This document shows positions 1 to 13,313 of a DNA stretch of 64,000 nucleotides, in pieces. The notes under the pieces are model-generated. The model did no database searches and was not told where the DNA came from. It saw only the letters and a program-made list of their open reading frames with translations. Source of the DNA: Kudoa neothunni (taxonomy: Eukaryota; Cnidaria); NCBI GenBank assembly GCA_964304625.1, contig OZ199839.1, positions 1,860,001 to 1,924,000 of the forward strand, given 5' to 3'. Position 1 is the first letter of the stretch, and each line of letters starts with the position of its first letter. A program made the position numbers and the translations under genes.

Positions 1-27
1 AATACAGCCAACAACTACTACAATAGA

Positions 28-3000
28 CTACAATTTCGTATTACTGCCACGAGTATCGGTTCTAGTAATCATAGCGAGAGACCTTTGAAATTCTTCGCAA
101 CTGAACACAAATTCCATAAAGCTGAGAGCACATAACACTGGATAGGAGATGTTGTTCTGTTTATGGTAAGATAAATCCTATTATGAAAATATTTAGAAAA
201 AAATATCATCTATTTAATAAAGGCCAGTCGTGAAATAACTGAGGAGGTATTACATTTACAGGGTCGCATAACAACTTAATATAGAATTCGATGATTTTGA
301 ACATTTCCATTTGGATTGCTAGCATTAGTTGATAACACCAGTTGTATTCAAGCGCATACTGGCAGGAGTAAATATGAACAATTCTGAATATGTCGTCTAA
401 AATGAACGAACCGATTGAATTGCATATTATTAGCGCGAATACACTTACAAAGAGGAAAAAAGAGTGGACTTTCAACGCGAAAACATTTAAAAATATCTTT
501 CAACGAGTTCTTTACAATATTACCGCGTGATGAGTTGTCAAAATCGAATGAAGCTTTGAGTTCGGACGGTACCTTTTTGTTAGTGAGGCTTGGCGCGTCA
601 GGTCTCAGAACAAGGTAAAATTCTTTAAAAAAAGAATTTTGGTCATCACTATCAATACTGAATTTAATTACCTCTTTCAATTACTGATTTCCACAATTGG
701 ATCAAATAGTCATCTTGAGTAGATACGCCCAGCTGGATGAGTGACATCAATTTCGAGCAATGCAGTCCATACGGCTCCACAATTTTATTGATCAACTCCA
801 AATAACCGAATACCGAATGTGAAAGTGTTTTCAGAAGTTGATTCGAAGCTGATGTAGGTATAAACAGATTTATTCGTTTCACCTCATCATACACAAACAA
901 TTGCATTTTTGCTGCCTAAAAAAATGTAAATTATGAATGTTTGAGAAATAAGACAGTCAAATACACACCCAAGAAATTTGTATATAAAAATACATAAATT
1001 GGGAATAAAATAATATTGGAAATCATTTAATATAACAAGGCAGCGATAAAATCGGACATTTTTATTTTTTTATAATAAATACGCGAGTTTTTACTATCAC
1101 ACAGAATTCTCAGAAAAGCACATAAAGTTAAGTCATCGATGCGGAACAATTTAATAAAACGTTTATTTGTATTTAATATACATATGATTGTTTTACAACA
1201 TAAAATAACTAACCAAACTAAAAATAATTAAGTTTAATTAAAATAGAAATAATGGGTTATGACAATACAGCAGAATTGTTAGCATGGCGCAATTAAAATA
1301 TTCGAATATTATTTCCATAATCCCCTGTTACGCTAACAAATACTATATTCATAACTATTTAATATTATTACCATTAAAAGTAAGAAAATTTTATGAAAAC
1401 GCATGGGCTAATAAAGATGAAACAATATATTACACACTCTAAATTTTAGAAAAAAGATATGGCCTTATAAATTATTTAAGCTACAAGAAAGCGAAAGTAA
1501 TTTGGGTCATAATTGGTTAACTTATTCATAAAATAAAATATCTAAGTTATTTTATTGTTACTCTGGAATTGAGCTATATTTACTAAAATTGCGATCATAA
1601 CGTACATAATTGAAGACTTAACACGGCTTAATGATAAGGTCTGCATGAGAGAAGGGGGAAGAATTTGTAAAACTTAAAGTTTTAAATTATGAAAATTCGA
1701 CATTCAATCAGAAGAAAATTTCTCCTTTTTTAAAATGAATTTGAATATTCAAAATCGTGCATAATGTAAAAAATCTAATTATATTTTATCGGCTCATTAT
1801 TTGCTTAATAAATAACATGATATTGTCAAAATATCATAGATATACACAAAAAGAAGCATATTCGATAAAAAATTCATTTAAGTCTATGCGTGCGAAAATC
1901 ATCCTTATTGAGATTCCTCACAATGTTGTTGCGTATAAACTCTTTCCTCCTAAAAATGATCTAACGTCAAAATTTGGCTCTAGTACATTATTACTTTATC
2001 GTTCATAACACTGATAGATAATAAAAGATAATGGCAATAATAAATTAGATAGAATCAAGGTTATTTTATGTGAATTATTGCTGTTATTCAAAAATGTAAA
2101 ATTACAATATTCACAAATCCTCACATTTCTGCATCAATTTATTTGAAAAAATTCAAAAAAAATGTCCTGCAACACAAATAGGAATTTATCGTGATCAGGT
2201 TTATTCTATTGAGGAGACTAAATAATTATGCACAGGATAATTACTTAATCAGAAATAAAAATAAACTAAAAACTGATGAGTTTCGAATATATTTAATTAT
2301 TTCAGATTTAAAAGGTGTGGCGCTAGTAAGGAATAATTAAATATTGCTGATTTTAAAAATTAAAGTGCGTACTTTGCTTAAAAATCAAAAATCGTCGGGA
2401 TTAAAAAACATGAACAAACAAATAATTAGGATTAAACTCTTCATCAAGAACAGTCAGAGCTTTTACAAAAACTGTTTTCATCGACACACAAAATTAATCT
2501 TATATTGAACAGACGCAAGGCGCTATCCATATTTTTCTTCATAATCAATAATTACAAGTTAACTTTTTAAATAAGGGGTCTCCAAAGTGATCGATAATTA
2601 CGTTAGGGGTCGAATGTGGATCGATAAGTGTTATAAAGATCCAATGGATTTTATGGGCTTTTAAAGTAATGCTTCCCATCTTCCTACTCCATACCACATT
2701 ATTTAATTGTATTAATTGATACTATCCCATGACATTTGTTTTTTATTTTTAAGTTAAAATCAAACGCCACCTTTCTTAATTATGTAATTCAATGTTTTTC
2801 AGTTAAGTAGAGATACTTCGTAGCTCATACAAACTAGTGAATACACTAGCTTTATTCTTCTTAAATATTAATGACCAACAGTACTCATTGTTATTAACAA
2901 TTTACAAAACAATAACGATAGTTTATACTAAGTTTATAATCGACTAAGAAGGATAAGTCTAATTTTTAAAATTGATTTGAATCTTAATTACAAAAGCTAC

Positions 3001-6000
3001 GGAAATAAATACAATAAATTGAAAATGTCGTTAGAATCCTTGCGGACACTTCAAAAACTCTTCACGTGCCCTCAAGCTAAGGAACATAATCTTGGTGTAA
3101 AGATTAAGATATTCTTATTAACTTTTCTATATATGTGTAAATTAATCTTAAAATCTGCAGTTGTATTTATAAACGTGCAAAAGTATGTAACTATAATCAT
3201 ATACAACGATCTAATTTGGTAGGTCAATTGAATATGACGAAAAATAGGTTCATTGTGGTAAATTCTCCAATATAGTTGATTTTTGTCATGACTTGATTAT
3301 ACATATCAGCGTATGTCTCCAAATTCCAAAAAATTTTGTAATATATTTTGATGTTACATCGTTAATAAAAGCTTTTTGGGGGGTTAATATAATTTAGCAT
3401 TTTATTATATGTTGGAAATAGAATATTAATGGGATATATTACACATATTTTTAATTGTTCAAGTCAAAAAAATGAATGTACTCTAATATTTTTAATAAAA
3501 TCTCTGAAAGGGGTCGACGAAAAAAAAAGTTCGGAGACCCCTGCTTTAAATTAATTATAATCAACATTACATCCAAAAAATTGAATCATCAAGTATTAAG
3601 TAACATTACTTTTTACTAATGTCAATTGATTGAAAAATGATTATTAAGTAAATCTGAGAGATTAATTCCAATCGCCACACATACCAGTTATGAATAAATC
3701 ATATCAAAATCAACACGAGATTATTATTATTATTACGGAAAAAATAATATTATATCAAATAATTGAATCAGCGCATAATTAAGTGTTAATTCGGTGAATG
3801 ATGATAGTCTGGTGAATAATTACTTTGATTAAAGTTTCACATTCGACCAAAAAATGTGATGCTCGTTCCGATTTTTCATTCGTCGATGACATAAAAATTG
3901 AATGATCAGCAACATTATTCTTGAGGTAAATCATAGCCCGGCCGAGATAGTCGAGTCGGTCTTGAATAGTGATGTTAAAAGTGTTGTAGTTGGTCGGTTG
4001 GTTTATTATAGACATATCACAATTAGTCCTTATTTTCTCGTGAGTGTATAACGAGTTGGAATTTTTGCTCCAACTGTTGATATGAGATATCAATGTGTTT
4101 AGTTTTTGATCAAATTGATGATCAGTCAAACTGCATATGTAGATGTTTTGGTTGTTTGGATTTCCATTGTTATCAGTTGAATTGGTTTCAGGCATATCAA
4201 CAACTATTTGAGAAAGACGAATAAGTGTTTTTGCAGCTTCATGTGTTTTATTGTTGTTTTCTTGAATTTTCCATTGAAGCAGTAAGCTTTTGGGCAGAAA
4301 TTGAGGTGAGGGATTAACACCACAAACATTATTTAAAAATGTAGTTATTTGTTGGATGTCACGGTTCAAAAATTCCACAATGAATGGAGTATCAATTTGA
4401 GTCATCAAATCGAAGAGATTATGAACAACCGCCCAATAGTAGATGATAAAATGAAACTGTTTATTAACAACTTGGTCTAAAAGAATTTTCACCGCAGCAA
4501 TCGAAGGATTATCAGCAGCAATATTGTTGGTAGGCGTTGTTAGGTTTTTTCTGTAAAACAAATCCAACAGACTAAGAACAAAATACAGCAGATATGTAGA
4601 TTCATTATTCCCTCGAATCGAGCTTTTCATTTCAATCAAATAGCTGTATCTTGAGCTCGCCAAAACCAAAACATCGTTTGTACACCCCACTAAAACAAAC
4701 CCATAGTACCAGAAAACTTAACACAAAATATACTCTCAACCAATAATTCGAAACAGGATATAGTTGAAAGTGATTGGTTTAGCTCCTTTAGACTCTAAAA
4801 TAAATTGTAGAAAAAGTATGTTGGAATTGGCAATAACGCAATCAAATGTTCAAATGTTGATGAATCATACCATAAGTATATTTTTGAGAGAAATGGCCTT
4901 TTCATGGCATTCGCACATGTTGGATATGTCGATTAAACACTTGGTGATCTAAATTTAACAAAACAAACATGACAAAAATAGCAAATAAACATTGATTCAG
5001 AGACCGAATACCTTTATGAATTGTAAATCTGATGAATCGAAAAAACTTCCACACAATGACGCAAGCTGCTTCAAGGTAGGCCTCAACTGCAAACAACCAA
5101 GGGTATCAACATAGTTGATAAAGTGCGTAATTAAATCCCTTGTTAACGAAATATTGGTGATAAAAGTTCCAAATTTGGTTGTTTTTAATGTTTCAATCGA
5201 GATGTTTGTGGATAACAAATGTTTCATGAATCTGTCAAGATCGTGCTCGAACAAAACAGCAAAAAAGTTCAAAAGCTGAATCGATTTTTCTGCCAATTCC
5301 GACAAATAATCCAACGTTTTTACAGTTTTAGCGTTCAGTATGTCAATAGGATCAATCAAAGGGATATTTTCAAATTTGGAATAAAACATAAAACGACATT
5401 CGTTAAAAGATTCCTTTATTCGTGAAAGATGATGTTGCCAATATTCTATGTCACTTAGTTTTAATCTTGAGAAGTACTAACAATCACAATAAATAAAATT
5501 ATTATTTCAAATTGACTGATAAGAGTTACATAATGAGTGCCATTGTCATAACTTGTTTGGTCCACGATTAGTGAATTGAACAGGGCACTAAAAATGATTC
5601 AGTCTCATTCAAATCATTTCTATCATTCAAAAATACTCAATATTTATGGAAAAAAACTGATTGAAGCCCAGCGAATACACCGACATTTGATTGCTGTATT
5701 GTGGGCCCATATCGGGTACTGTGCTTATGAGTGCGTTGGTGTGAGATACCTTCCCAAGCTCGTAGCCATTTGTGCCAACGGTGTTGATTACGGTTGAGGT
5801 TAAATTCTCTGTTTTCCTTTTCCTACAACCTTTGGTGTATTTCTCGCACAAAGAATTCAATTCATGTGCCATTTCATGACTTTTGGCCGGCAAATGAGTG
5901 ATAGTTTTATTCTCAGCTGCATCATTTGAACTAAATTTATTTGTCTATTACTAATGAATTATATTTTTTAAATGATCTTTATTGTAATTATTAAATTATC

Positions 6001-9000
6001 AAAACGATAATTGTATTGAAAATTAAATACCTGGAGACAGCAGGAAGGGAAGATTTATCAGACGGGGCATATTTGGTACTTGAACGTTGAAGCGGTAAAA
6101 TCGACTTCCTCATAGTTATGAAATTATTGTTTTGTATAATGTTATCATTGTAGCACGTGGAAGCATTATTCAAATCGATCATAGGGTAATTGCTGTATGC
6201 CATTTTTATTGGGGGAACAGTGGAAATATTTTCAGAATGGGAAGGCACCAACACAATTTCGTATCCTTTGTCGAATGATTTTTCCACCTTGAAGTGATAT
6301 TTCACATTGAAAGATTCCATAATAAGATATAAAATTTCACGTTGTAGCTATAAGTAAAAAAATAATATCAAATATAACGCGAAACAATAATGTAGCATAT
6401 CCCCCTTCATGAATGTAAAACATTGATCATGTGGTCATTTTCGAAACATACATACGTGCAAAAGCTAACCCTTTAAGGAAAATATTGGACTCCAAGAGCC
6501 AATCTTTCTATTATTTTCAAAATAAATTTTGTTAATAAAGTTGTTATATTTTTTGTATTTTCGCCAAAATTACTCATACTTATAAAATAATTATTGTTTG
6601 TCGATTAATGTAATAAAACGGTTAAAAGTTCCATCGAAAATACTCAAAATGTAATCAACTTAACGACAAAATAATGTAGAGGAGGCTCGCGGAGCCTACG
6701 GTTGTCTTCAAAGGGTTGTTAATGTTAAATCTTAAACATAATTTTAACATTCATTATTATACAAAAACTTAGATATTTTTTAATGACTTAAACTGATTCC
6801 ATAATTATCTTGATGTTTCAATATTTTTCAACAAAATTAGCCTAACAGCAATGCACTAAAATATTGTCGATAGATCGAGGTCTCAATCATTAAAACAAAA
6901 AAGAGCGTAAAACCAAAAGTGAAACTGGAGACTCAAGGAAGAAATATAGGAATTTGTATCGCGTCGAAAATCAGAGGCATTCAGGATATGAAATAAGGAT
7001 GTAAATAGATTGAGTTTTGATTTAAATTTAAATGATTGAAATACAAATGAGTATGTAATTTACTGTAATGATATTAATCACAATTTAATAGATTAACGAG
7101 TAAATTTCCTTATATTTAACCGTTATTTATCGTTGAAATATGAATTCCAAGTTTCCCTTCATTTACTTTCGTTACTATCGTTACATCAATTATAATTAAT
7201 ATAAAATTCTAAATCACAATATTCAAGATAAAGAAATTAACAACAAGAGATTAATTATTCACGTGAATATACGAATGATTTAATCCTAAAAGAAATTAAG
7301 ATATCATTTTCCCTCTAATTATGGAAGATGAATTCCTTAATGAGTACATCAAATTTATGGATCAAATAACTAGCAGATATGTGTTAGAATTAAAATGACT
7401 AAAATAAGTGACGAGGCACCTCCAATTTAGACAACAAGGGGGTTTATATGTGTGTATTTGTGGAAAGCGCAACATACATTGTCGTTAGAGTTGTAGACCT
7501 TTAGGTGTAAAGAGAGTAGAGAGGAAAAAATTGTCATGAGACCGTATCTTTGGATAAAATCATCAATAAGTTTTCTGAAATTGGAGGGTTCATTGGTGAG
7601 TAGAGTTTTTTCGATGACGTCCATAATTTCAGTAACTCGCAAAATACAATAGCCCTATTGGATAACTGAGTATGAGAAAATTTCCAACAGAAGATTAGCA
7701 GAATTAGTGCAAATAAAAAGGAGCACTTACTTCAGCACCATACATCAGATAGAGATTGCTCCCAAACTCGCATTGAATGGTTGTATTTTCAGCAAAATAA
7801 TACGGTCGTTTACGCGAGCAATGTTTGGAGTTGTCAAGTTTGAAAGGAATAATAGACGAGACGCTGAGATCACACTTACAGATTTCATAGTTGGTTACAG
7901 GATACACTTCACTCATTTGAGCTTGAATTTGTTGTGCGAAAAACACACTTTGAACAATGCCTTCGTTGTTGGATTTGTGTATACAAAGATTCACTGCCGC
8001 ATCACAAATAACCGACATTTCAATGTGATTAAATTCGCCCGCTGTATATGGGGAATCAGCTAGATTGAGCAGCTCATCTGGGAGAGCAAAGTGGATCATT
8101 TCAGCGCAATATTGTTTTCTATTCTCGGTGTAATGCTCGAATATGGAAAAGAATCCTCTAGCACCTGAAAACCAACCATAAACATATGCCATCACATTAT
8201 TAGGGTGGGTATCACCTGAACGGTACTGCAGAATAAATTTGGCAACTTTTGAATATTTTTTAGAACATATACCAATACTCACAGCGTGTGAAATGACGCG
8301 TCTATCCTGCAGACTAAATACAATAAATATAGCTACAAACGGTGAAGTTGTGTTGAGTTACGTTTTATTTTGTGGAAATCTTACGGAGGATGCATTAAAA
8401 ATGACGTGTTCCGTAATTTTGGAATGTTCCAAGTTAATCGTATAAATCTAGATGTAAATACTCAATGTTAACTGAGCAATACCTCATATAATACCTTCAC
8501 AATATTATTCGAACACAATAGATACAAATAGGAACGATCTTCGTCAATTTCGATTTGTATGGGTTGATAATCTAAATTTTTTTTAAAATCAATCTAAAAT
8601 GCAATCGTCTCAAAACGCTTATCGAATATAAAATGCGATCAAACTCGAGTTTTTATTTTAGACAAATGTTAAATTTAAATTTCCTGCACATTTTAAAATT
8701 AAAATAATTTACATACATACATACAAATAAATAAAATCCTACAAGAATAAGTCCATTATTTTGCGATTTTCAAATAAAATAAGTGAGACCTGTGTTGAAC
8801 TTTTCATTCACGAACCTTGCTCAAAGAAAACTTAGCACTAAGAATCCATACAACGAGAATTATCAAATCGACATAAAAACGAATTTAAATGATTTTTTGA
8901 ATGTCGTAATTCTTATATTCATAGGATAATGTAGTTCGTTCAAAATTGAACATATAGGAGAAATATTAGCAGGTTAAAATATTTTAACGATAGTTAAGAA

Positions 9001-12000
9001 CTTTCCCATGATAAATGACGACACAATGTTATATAAACAACCAAAATTAAGGTTATTACAAAAATAAATACAACACAATGATATTGTATTTCAGGGGCGC
9101 GGATATTTATCGTTAATCTCGTAAAGAAAACTAATTCTTTAAGCATCTTTTTATAAGAAAATTCTCAATCAACCTACGTTAAGCGAGTAACAATGAAATT
9201 ACATTTTCTACGCAAAACTACTAACAACCAAAGCTGCTTCAGAAATCCGATAAATTGAAACTTTGTAAATTTTTACGTGAATTAACATAAAAAAACTTAA
9301 TATTAACCACTCATTGCACATAATATGCAGGATTGTTTGTATCACTTTTGAGAGTTTACGAATATTTAACTCTTAATATTCGCCAATACAAATACCAACC
9401 TGTGCATTCACGTTTTATTAAAGTCACTGTATATTGGCCCGACAAATAAGTTTTACGATCGTTTTGCCTTTTTGCACTATAAAAAGAAAAATAAGATTGG
9501 TTGTTTTATGATTGTTATATTACAACATATAAATACGTACATTTAATATGTTAATCGTTCCAGTTAGGAAGTATTACCGATATAGTTTGATTATGCTATT
9601 CAGATGTTAGTATTTTATTTAGAATTGTATTGTTATATTTTTCGAGGAAATTTATGAAAAAATTTATTAATTACCCATAATATCTATAGAAAACTGTAAC
9701 GTTGTATTTTATGACACTTGTGGTAGCCAGGGTAGCGTAGTTATACGTACGCAATGAACAGCATCGACAGTAATGTAGAAGATAATGATGTCAACACCAA
9801 AGAGAATAATTTATTAACGTCGATGATAAGTTATGTCGCTTTTTAGAATTGAAGTCGAGAATCTAGCAGTTTGAATATCGGTAAAAAATAATATTTCCAT
9901 ACTAAAATGCAAAGTCATTGAGAGCGCACAAAAACGACGTGATCGAGTATTATAATGTCACGTGAAATAATATCTGCAACATTATTCAACGATATAAATA
10001 CTCTCTCTTTTGTCAGTAGAACTAGTTATTATTATAATATTATAAGACGGATTTGTACAGAAGTGTTGTTTATAAACTAAATTTTAGAATCTTAATAAGT
10101 TTCTATAATTATGTAATATATTTAATAAGTTGTTGACGATAATCATGATATCTTACATGTAACCAACGTTATGTAAATTATATAAGCTCAATTAATATAG
10201 TTTCTTTGAAAATTAAATGAGGATGTATAATTACCCTATTGGAATAATAGCAAATGCTTATTTTACTTAAATAGTTAATATAATTGTCATGAATGTTTAG
10301 ATATGAATATGTTAAACTACTGTGCTGCTTGACCGAATGAACTTTTCGTATGTTAAGCACCGTGTGAACTAGCTTATTGGTATTAATTTATTGAGATTAA
10401 ATATCGATAAATTATCGAATTGATTAAATAATATCTTCTTATTTTTGAAACTAGAGTAAAATCTATTTGATCACTAGTATTTTTAGATGCGCTTTAGGAT
10501 CAATATAATACAAAATTAAGTCATCCATCAGGTGTAAATATGAAGTTTAAATTTTTATGGAAAAATTAAGCTTGGTGAATTCTTTGATTCGAAAATTAAC
10601 ATTCCAATAATTTAACCGTAAAAATCTTGATGCAATCCGTTTCTAAATGAGGTCTGCCAACACATTCTTCAACGAAACATAATTTCTATATATATTTATC
10701 ATTGGGATGTTATATATATATAATGTTAAATTTAATTGTATATCAACTTAAAATAAATTTATAAAACACGCGATGCTAATCTGCCAGGCCAATAGATGCT
10801 GCTCTTTCAAAAGCAAAGCGGCACTAGTCTAAACCCTTATTCGAACTCATCTCTCAACGTATCACATCTGAATGTGTTAGTGCAAAAAAATCAACCTTGA
10901 TGATTTAGTCTTTCATTTTTAAACCACGCACTGAACATATTCTTTTTGATAATTTTGTCGCTGAATTTATTCTCGAGACGAAAAAAACGATTCAGAAATT
11001 TTCCATCCTTCATCTAAAACAGAATTAAGTTGAGAGTTTATCTTTATTTCACCTCATAAAAAATACAAATACCTTATAGCATAATTCGTATAACACACCA
11101 CTTGTGTCGGCGATAAAAATGGATCCATAACTTGTGGTTTTGATGCATTGAACACGATCACTAATGGGGTTGGATATAGTTGAACATACGAAGCCATCGA
11201 GCAATTTCATTCGATTGTATTGGTTTGTAGAAAATCGATAATCAAAGGAGGCATACTCCCGAGACTCTGAAAAATCCACTCCAACCGCGCCAATCTCATT
11301 GCCACTGAATAAAAATATGAGGTGGGTAGCCAGAATGTTATTCTGATCTACACAGATCAATATAGTTTATCAAACAATAATATCTATTTACTATCCACAG
11401 CAATCACTTCCGCGTGATTTACAGATCTAGAAAGCGGATGTTTTAATTGAATCACATCTCCACCATTCAAAAAATTCCACATATAAACCACATTGCTCTC
11501 TTCGCTAGATGCCCACATTCTGTAGATGGTCGGAAGAACACCAACTCGATTCAAACGAAGCTCTTAACAAAAAAATTAGACTTTAAATCAACTGGTGGTT
11601 TTAAAAAAATGAAACCAACTTTCAACAGCGGGAGGATAAAATCTCGATTTGTGAAACTTCATCAACGAAGGAGTGTCTGACATCAACCAATCGTAACAGG
11701 TGGTCTTATCGGCAAAACATTCTAACGCATCTAAATCGTTTCCAAATTAGATAACCGAGGTCGATAAAATTTAGCCATTGGCCAAAAAAGTCTATTTACG
11801 CTTTCCTGTAGGTACAATATCTACACGCCGTCTTTCATCAAACAAAATCTCATTCATTAACATTAGATCTCGTTCCATGAGTTTGTGTGCGTTGATATCA
11901 TCTGGCAATGAGGATGCATTTTCGGAGAGTAATGTTTTGTTGGGTGGAAGGGTTAAGTTCCAGTGTTTGGGTTTTTCACTTTCTTGCGTGTGATGGCTTT

Positions 12001-12031
12001 CGGTTGAAAACAAACGGCGCAAGAAATCCAT
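28..12031 (-). CDS. NUP155: Nucleoporin NUP155 homolog (inner-ring scaffold), many exons
   Basis: NUP155 is a scaffold of the nuclear pore inner ring, with an N-terminal beta-propeller and a C-terminal alpha-solenoid. Exons in order on the minus strand: N-terminus near 11.8-12.03 kb; a propeller exon 11392-11549 reading GVLPTIYRMWASSEESNVV, like the family's GVFPPISRAW; exon 11073-11347 ending GSIFIADTSGVLYELCYK; propeller exons around 7.7-8.45 kb; 7427-7642; solenoid exons at 5.0-5.4 kb; exon 3824-4690 with TIQDRLDYLGRAMIYLKN, matching the family's SLQQRLEYIARAI; then 449-915, 260-396 and 28-156, where a TAG ends the frame at 28-30. Introns are mostly 44-103 nt, for example 397-448 with a GTAAGT donor. 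The exceptions are two of about 2.6-2.9 kb (916-3823 and about 8.46-11.07 kb). Family identity is secure; the start (ATG at 12031) and several middle junctions are less certain. One surplus base at 671-672 shifts the frame inside exon 449-915. Confidence 0.88.
916..3823 (-). other. 2.9-kb NUP155 intron
   Basis: This intron separates the exon ending in LIK (donor AAA|GTAATT at 3823) from the exon starting AAKMQLF (acceptor TTTTTTTAG at 916-918). The flanking residues join in frame and match the family order. It is very AT-rich and holds one hAT-like element (2573-3543). I see no other gene in it. Confidence 0.75.
2573..3543. mobile_element. Non-autonomous hAT-like element, 971 bp, 8-bp TSD
   Basis: The ends are inverted: left AAGGGGTCTCCAAAGT, right (reverse complement) CAGGGGTCTCCGAACT. 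This is the common CAGGGGTC start of hAT elements with the first base changed on the left. Flanks are TTTTAAAT (2565-2572) and CTTTAAAT (3544-3551), a 7/8 target duplication of the hAT length. The interior is AT-rich, with no transposase frame seen. It lies inside a NUP155 intron. Confidence 0.82.
9423..10803. mobile_element. Old TIR element of the GGCAGTG/9-bp-TSD family
   Basis: Left end GTCACTGTATATTGGCCCGA and right end (reverse complement) AGCAGCATCTATTGGCCTGG are diverged versions of the termini seen at 41687-43628, sharing the CTATTGGCC core. The 9-bp flanks (TTTATTAAA and CTTTCAAAA) agree only partly, so this copy is older. No transposase frame is visible. It sits in the 2.6-kb NUP155 intron between the exons at 8.4 and 11.07 kb. 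Confidence 0.6.
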
Positions 12032-12762
12032 TCGATTCACGCCCGCAATGGCACGACAATAAAACGATACAATACGACTTACAATCTCCTCACCAGATTT
12101 CACGTTTCTAACTAATGGTTATTGCACCGAATCGATCCAATATTGGTCATCTGATTTATTATTTTGTTACAAAATCAAATTTTTCAACTGAAATTCGTGG
12201 GATTTAATCAACATAAAAGCAGTCACATGGCTGTCTTAATTTGGGAAATAATTAATTTGTTTGATTCACCATACTAACGTATCATGGCATAGTTAAGGTG
12301 TTAATGAGGAGAATATTTTCACTGCAAACTTTCGAATCGAAAATTTGGGATATAACATCCAGTGATACTTTTAACATTGGGATTAACAGATTAAAATATC
12401 TTTAAACAATTGCCGCCAACTGAAAAACGAATTCCAACAATTACCCATTATGACACTATTTAAATTCTGTCTCGTTTAATTATCTGGTGTTCAGATAGTC
12501 CAAAATTTTCTCAGATAAGCCAAACTCATTTCCAAAACGTTTTATACAACTCATCTCATAGTGCATCATAATTTATCAAAGTTTTGTCAACGGGTATGAA
12601 TGAATAAAGTCGATAAAACACTTTATTTGTGTTATTTTGTATTATATGTAAGCAAAAAAAAATACAAGAACTATAACACAACAAAAACAAATATTATTTT
12701 CATTGCTCCATCAAATCTATACAATCTATGGCATAGAAGTTATGAGACAATATGAAGGGAGT
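12032..12762. other. Intergenic spacer between NUP155 and PSMG3
   Basis: AT-rich spacer of about 730 bp between two minus-strand genes. It must contain the PSMG3 3' end and the NUP155 promoter. I see no further coding exon or repeat. Confidence 0.5.
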
Positions 12763-13261
12763 CTAGGGTAATTTAAACTCCAAAGTATCTATTGTTTTCA
12801 TTAAGGCGCGAAACCCCTCAATATCATCGATACAAAAGTCCGTGGTGATTATCACCTCATTCAATTGGCACGGTAAAGAAGCGAAAATTTTAATGAATAT
12901 TTGTTTCGATACCACGTCCAGATAACTCTAAAAGGACTATAAAAACATACACAGTTATCCACTCACTTTTTGATGCCCCAGTAAAAGTTCCATATTGAGA
13001 TTTTCAAGTAAATTCGATGATTCAATCATTGATTTATCTTTCGCCTGGCCGTTGGAAAAAAACTTTCCCGGCTCTAGATAAACCCTTCTCTAAACAAAAA
13101 ATTATTTTTCAATCGTCAATCATTAGACGCACTATCGAGCCAAATGCTTGATTTTTCCGAGAGAAAAAAACGAGTGCACTCTTCTTGAACACACTAATAC
13201 TTATTTCGTATTTATCGTCACCCACTTTAATAGATGTATCAAATGTATTGGACTGTAGCAT
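12763..13261 (-). CDS. PSMG3: Proteasome assembly chaperone 3 homolog, 138 aa in three exons
   Basis: PSMG3 (PAC3) pairs with PAC4 and helps build the proteasome alpha ring. The exons are too short to appear as long ORFs. Exon 1, 13133-13261 (ATG at 13261), begins MLQSNTFDTSIKVGDDKYE and contains ALVFFSRKNQAFGSI, matching the family segment ending QFGKMGTLVSL. Exon 2, 12967-13089, contains VYLEPGK and ends NMELLLGHQK, like the family's KVLLGQDEP. Exon 3, 12763-12927, contains DDIEGFRALMKTIDTLEF, like KSMEGLKALREVIRV, and ends at TAG. The introns are 43 nt (GTGCGT...TTTAG) and 39 nt (GTGAGT...TTTAG), and all junctions are phase 0. Total length is near the family's roughly 122 aa. It shares its strand with NUP155, 730 bp upstream of it. 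No frame breaks were seen. Orthology to PSMG3 rests on recalled family sequence. Confidence 0.8.
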
Positions 13262-13294
13262 GGATAATTAAAGTATAGAATAAATATTCTGTTA

Positions 13295-13313
13295 TGCGCG
13301 TGCGCGCACGCAC
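13295..13313. promoter_or_regulatory. CpG-rich palindrome upstream of PSMG3 (NRF1-like)
   Basis: ATGCGCGTGCGCGCACGCAC lies about 35-50 bp upstream of the PSMG3 ATG and is an almost perfect GC palindrome in AT-rich DNA. It resembles paired GCGC half-sites of the NRF1 type. Similar motifs lie close upstream of QARS1, N6AMT1 and the SET gene. The factor is inferred. Confidence 0.4.

Noticed and set aside
651-664. A 14-nt intron (GTAATTAAATTCAG) in NUP155
   Set aside because: It is too short for splicing. A single surplus G at 671-672 explains the frame change without it.
206-680. Two overlapping minus-strand frames as separate proteins
   Set aside because: They are consecutive NUP155 exons in different phases joined by the 52-nt intron 397-448.
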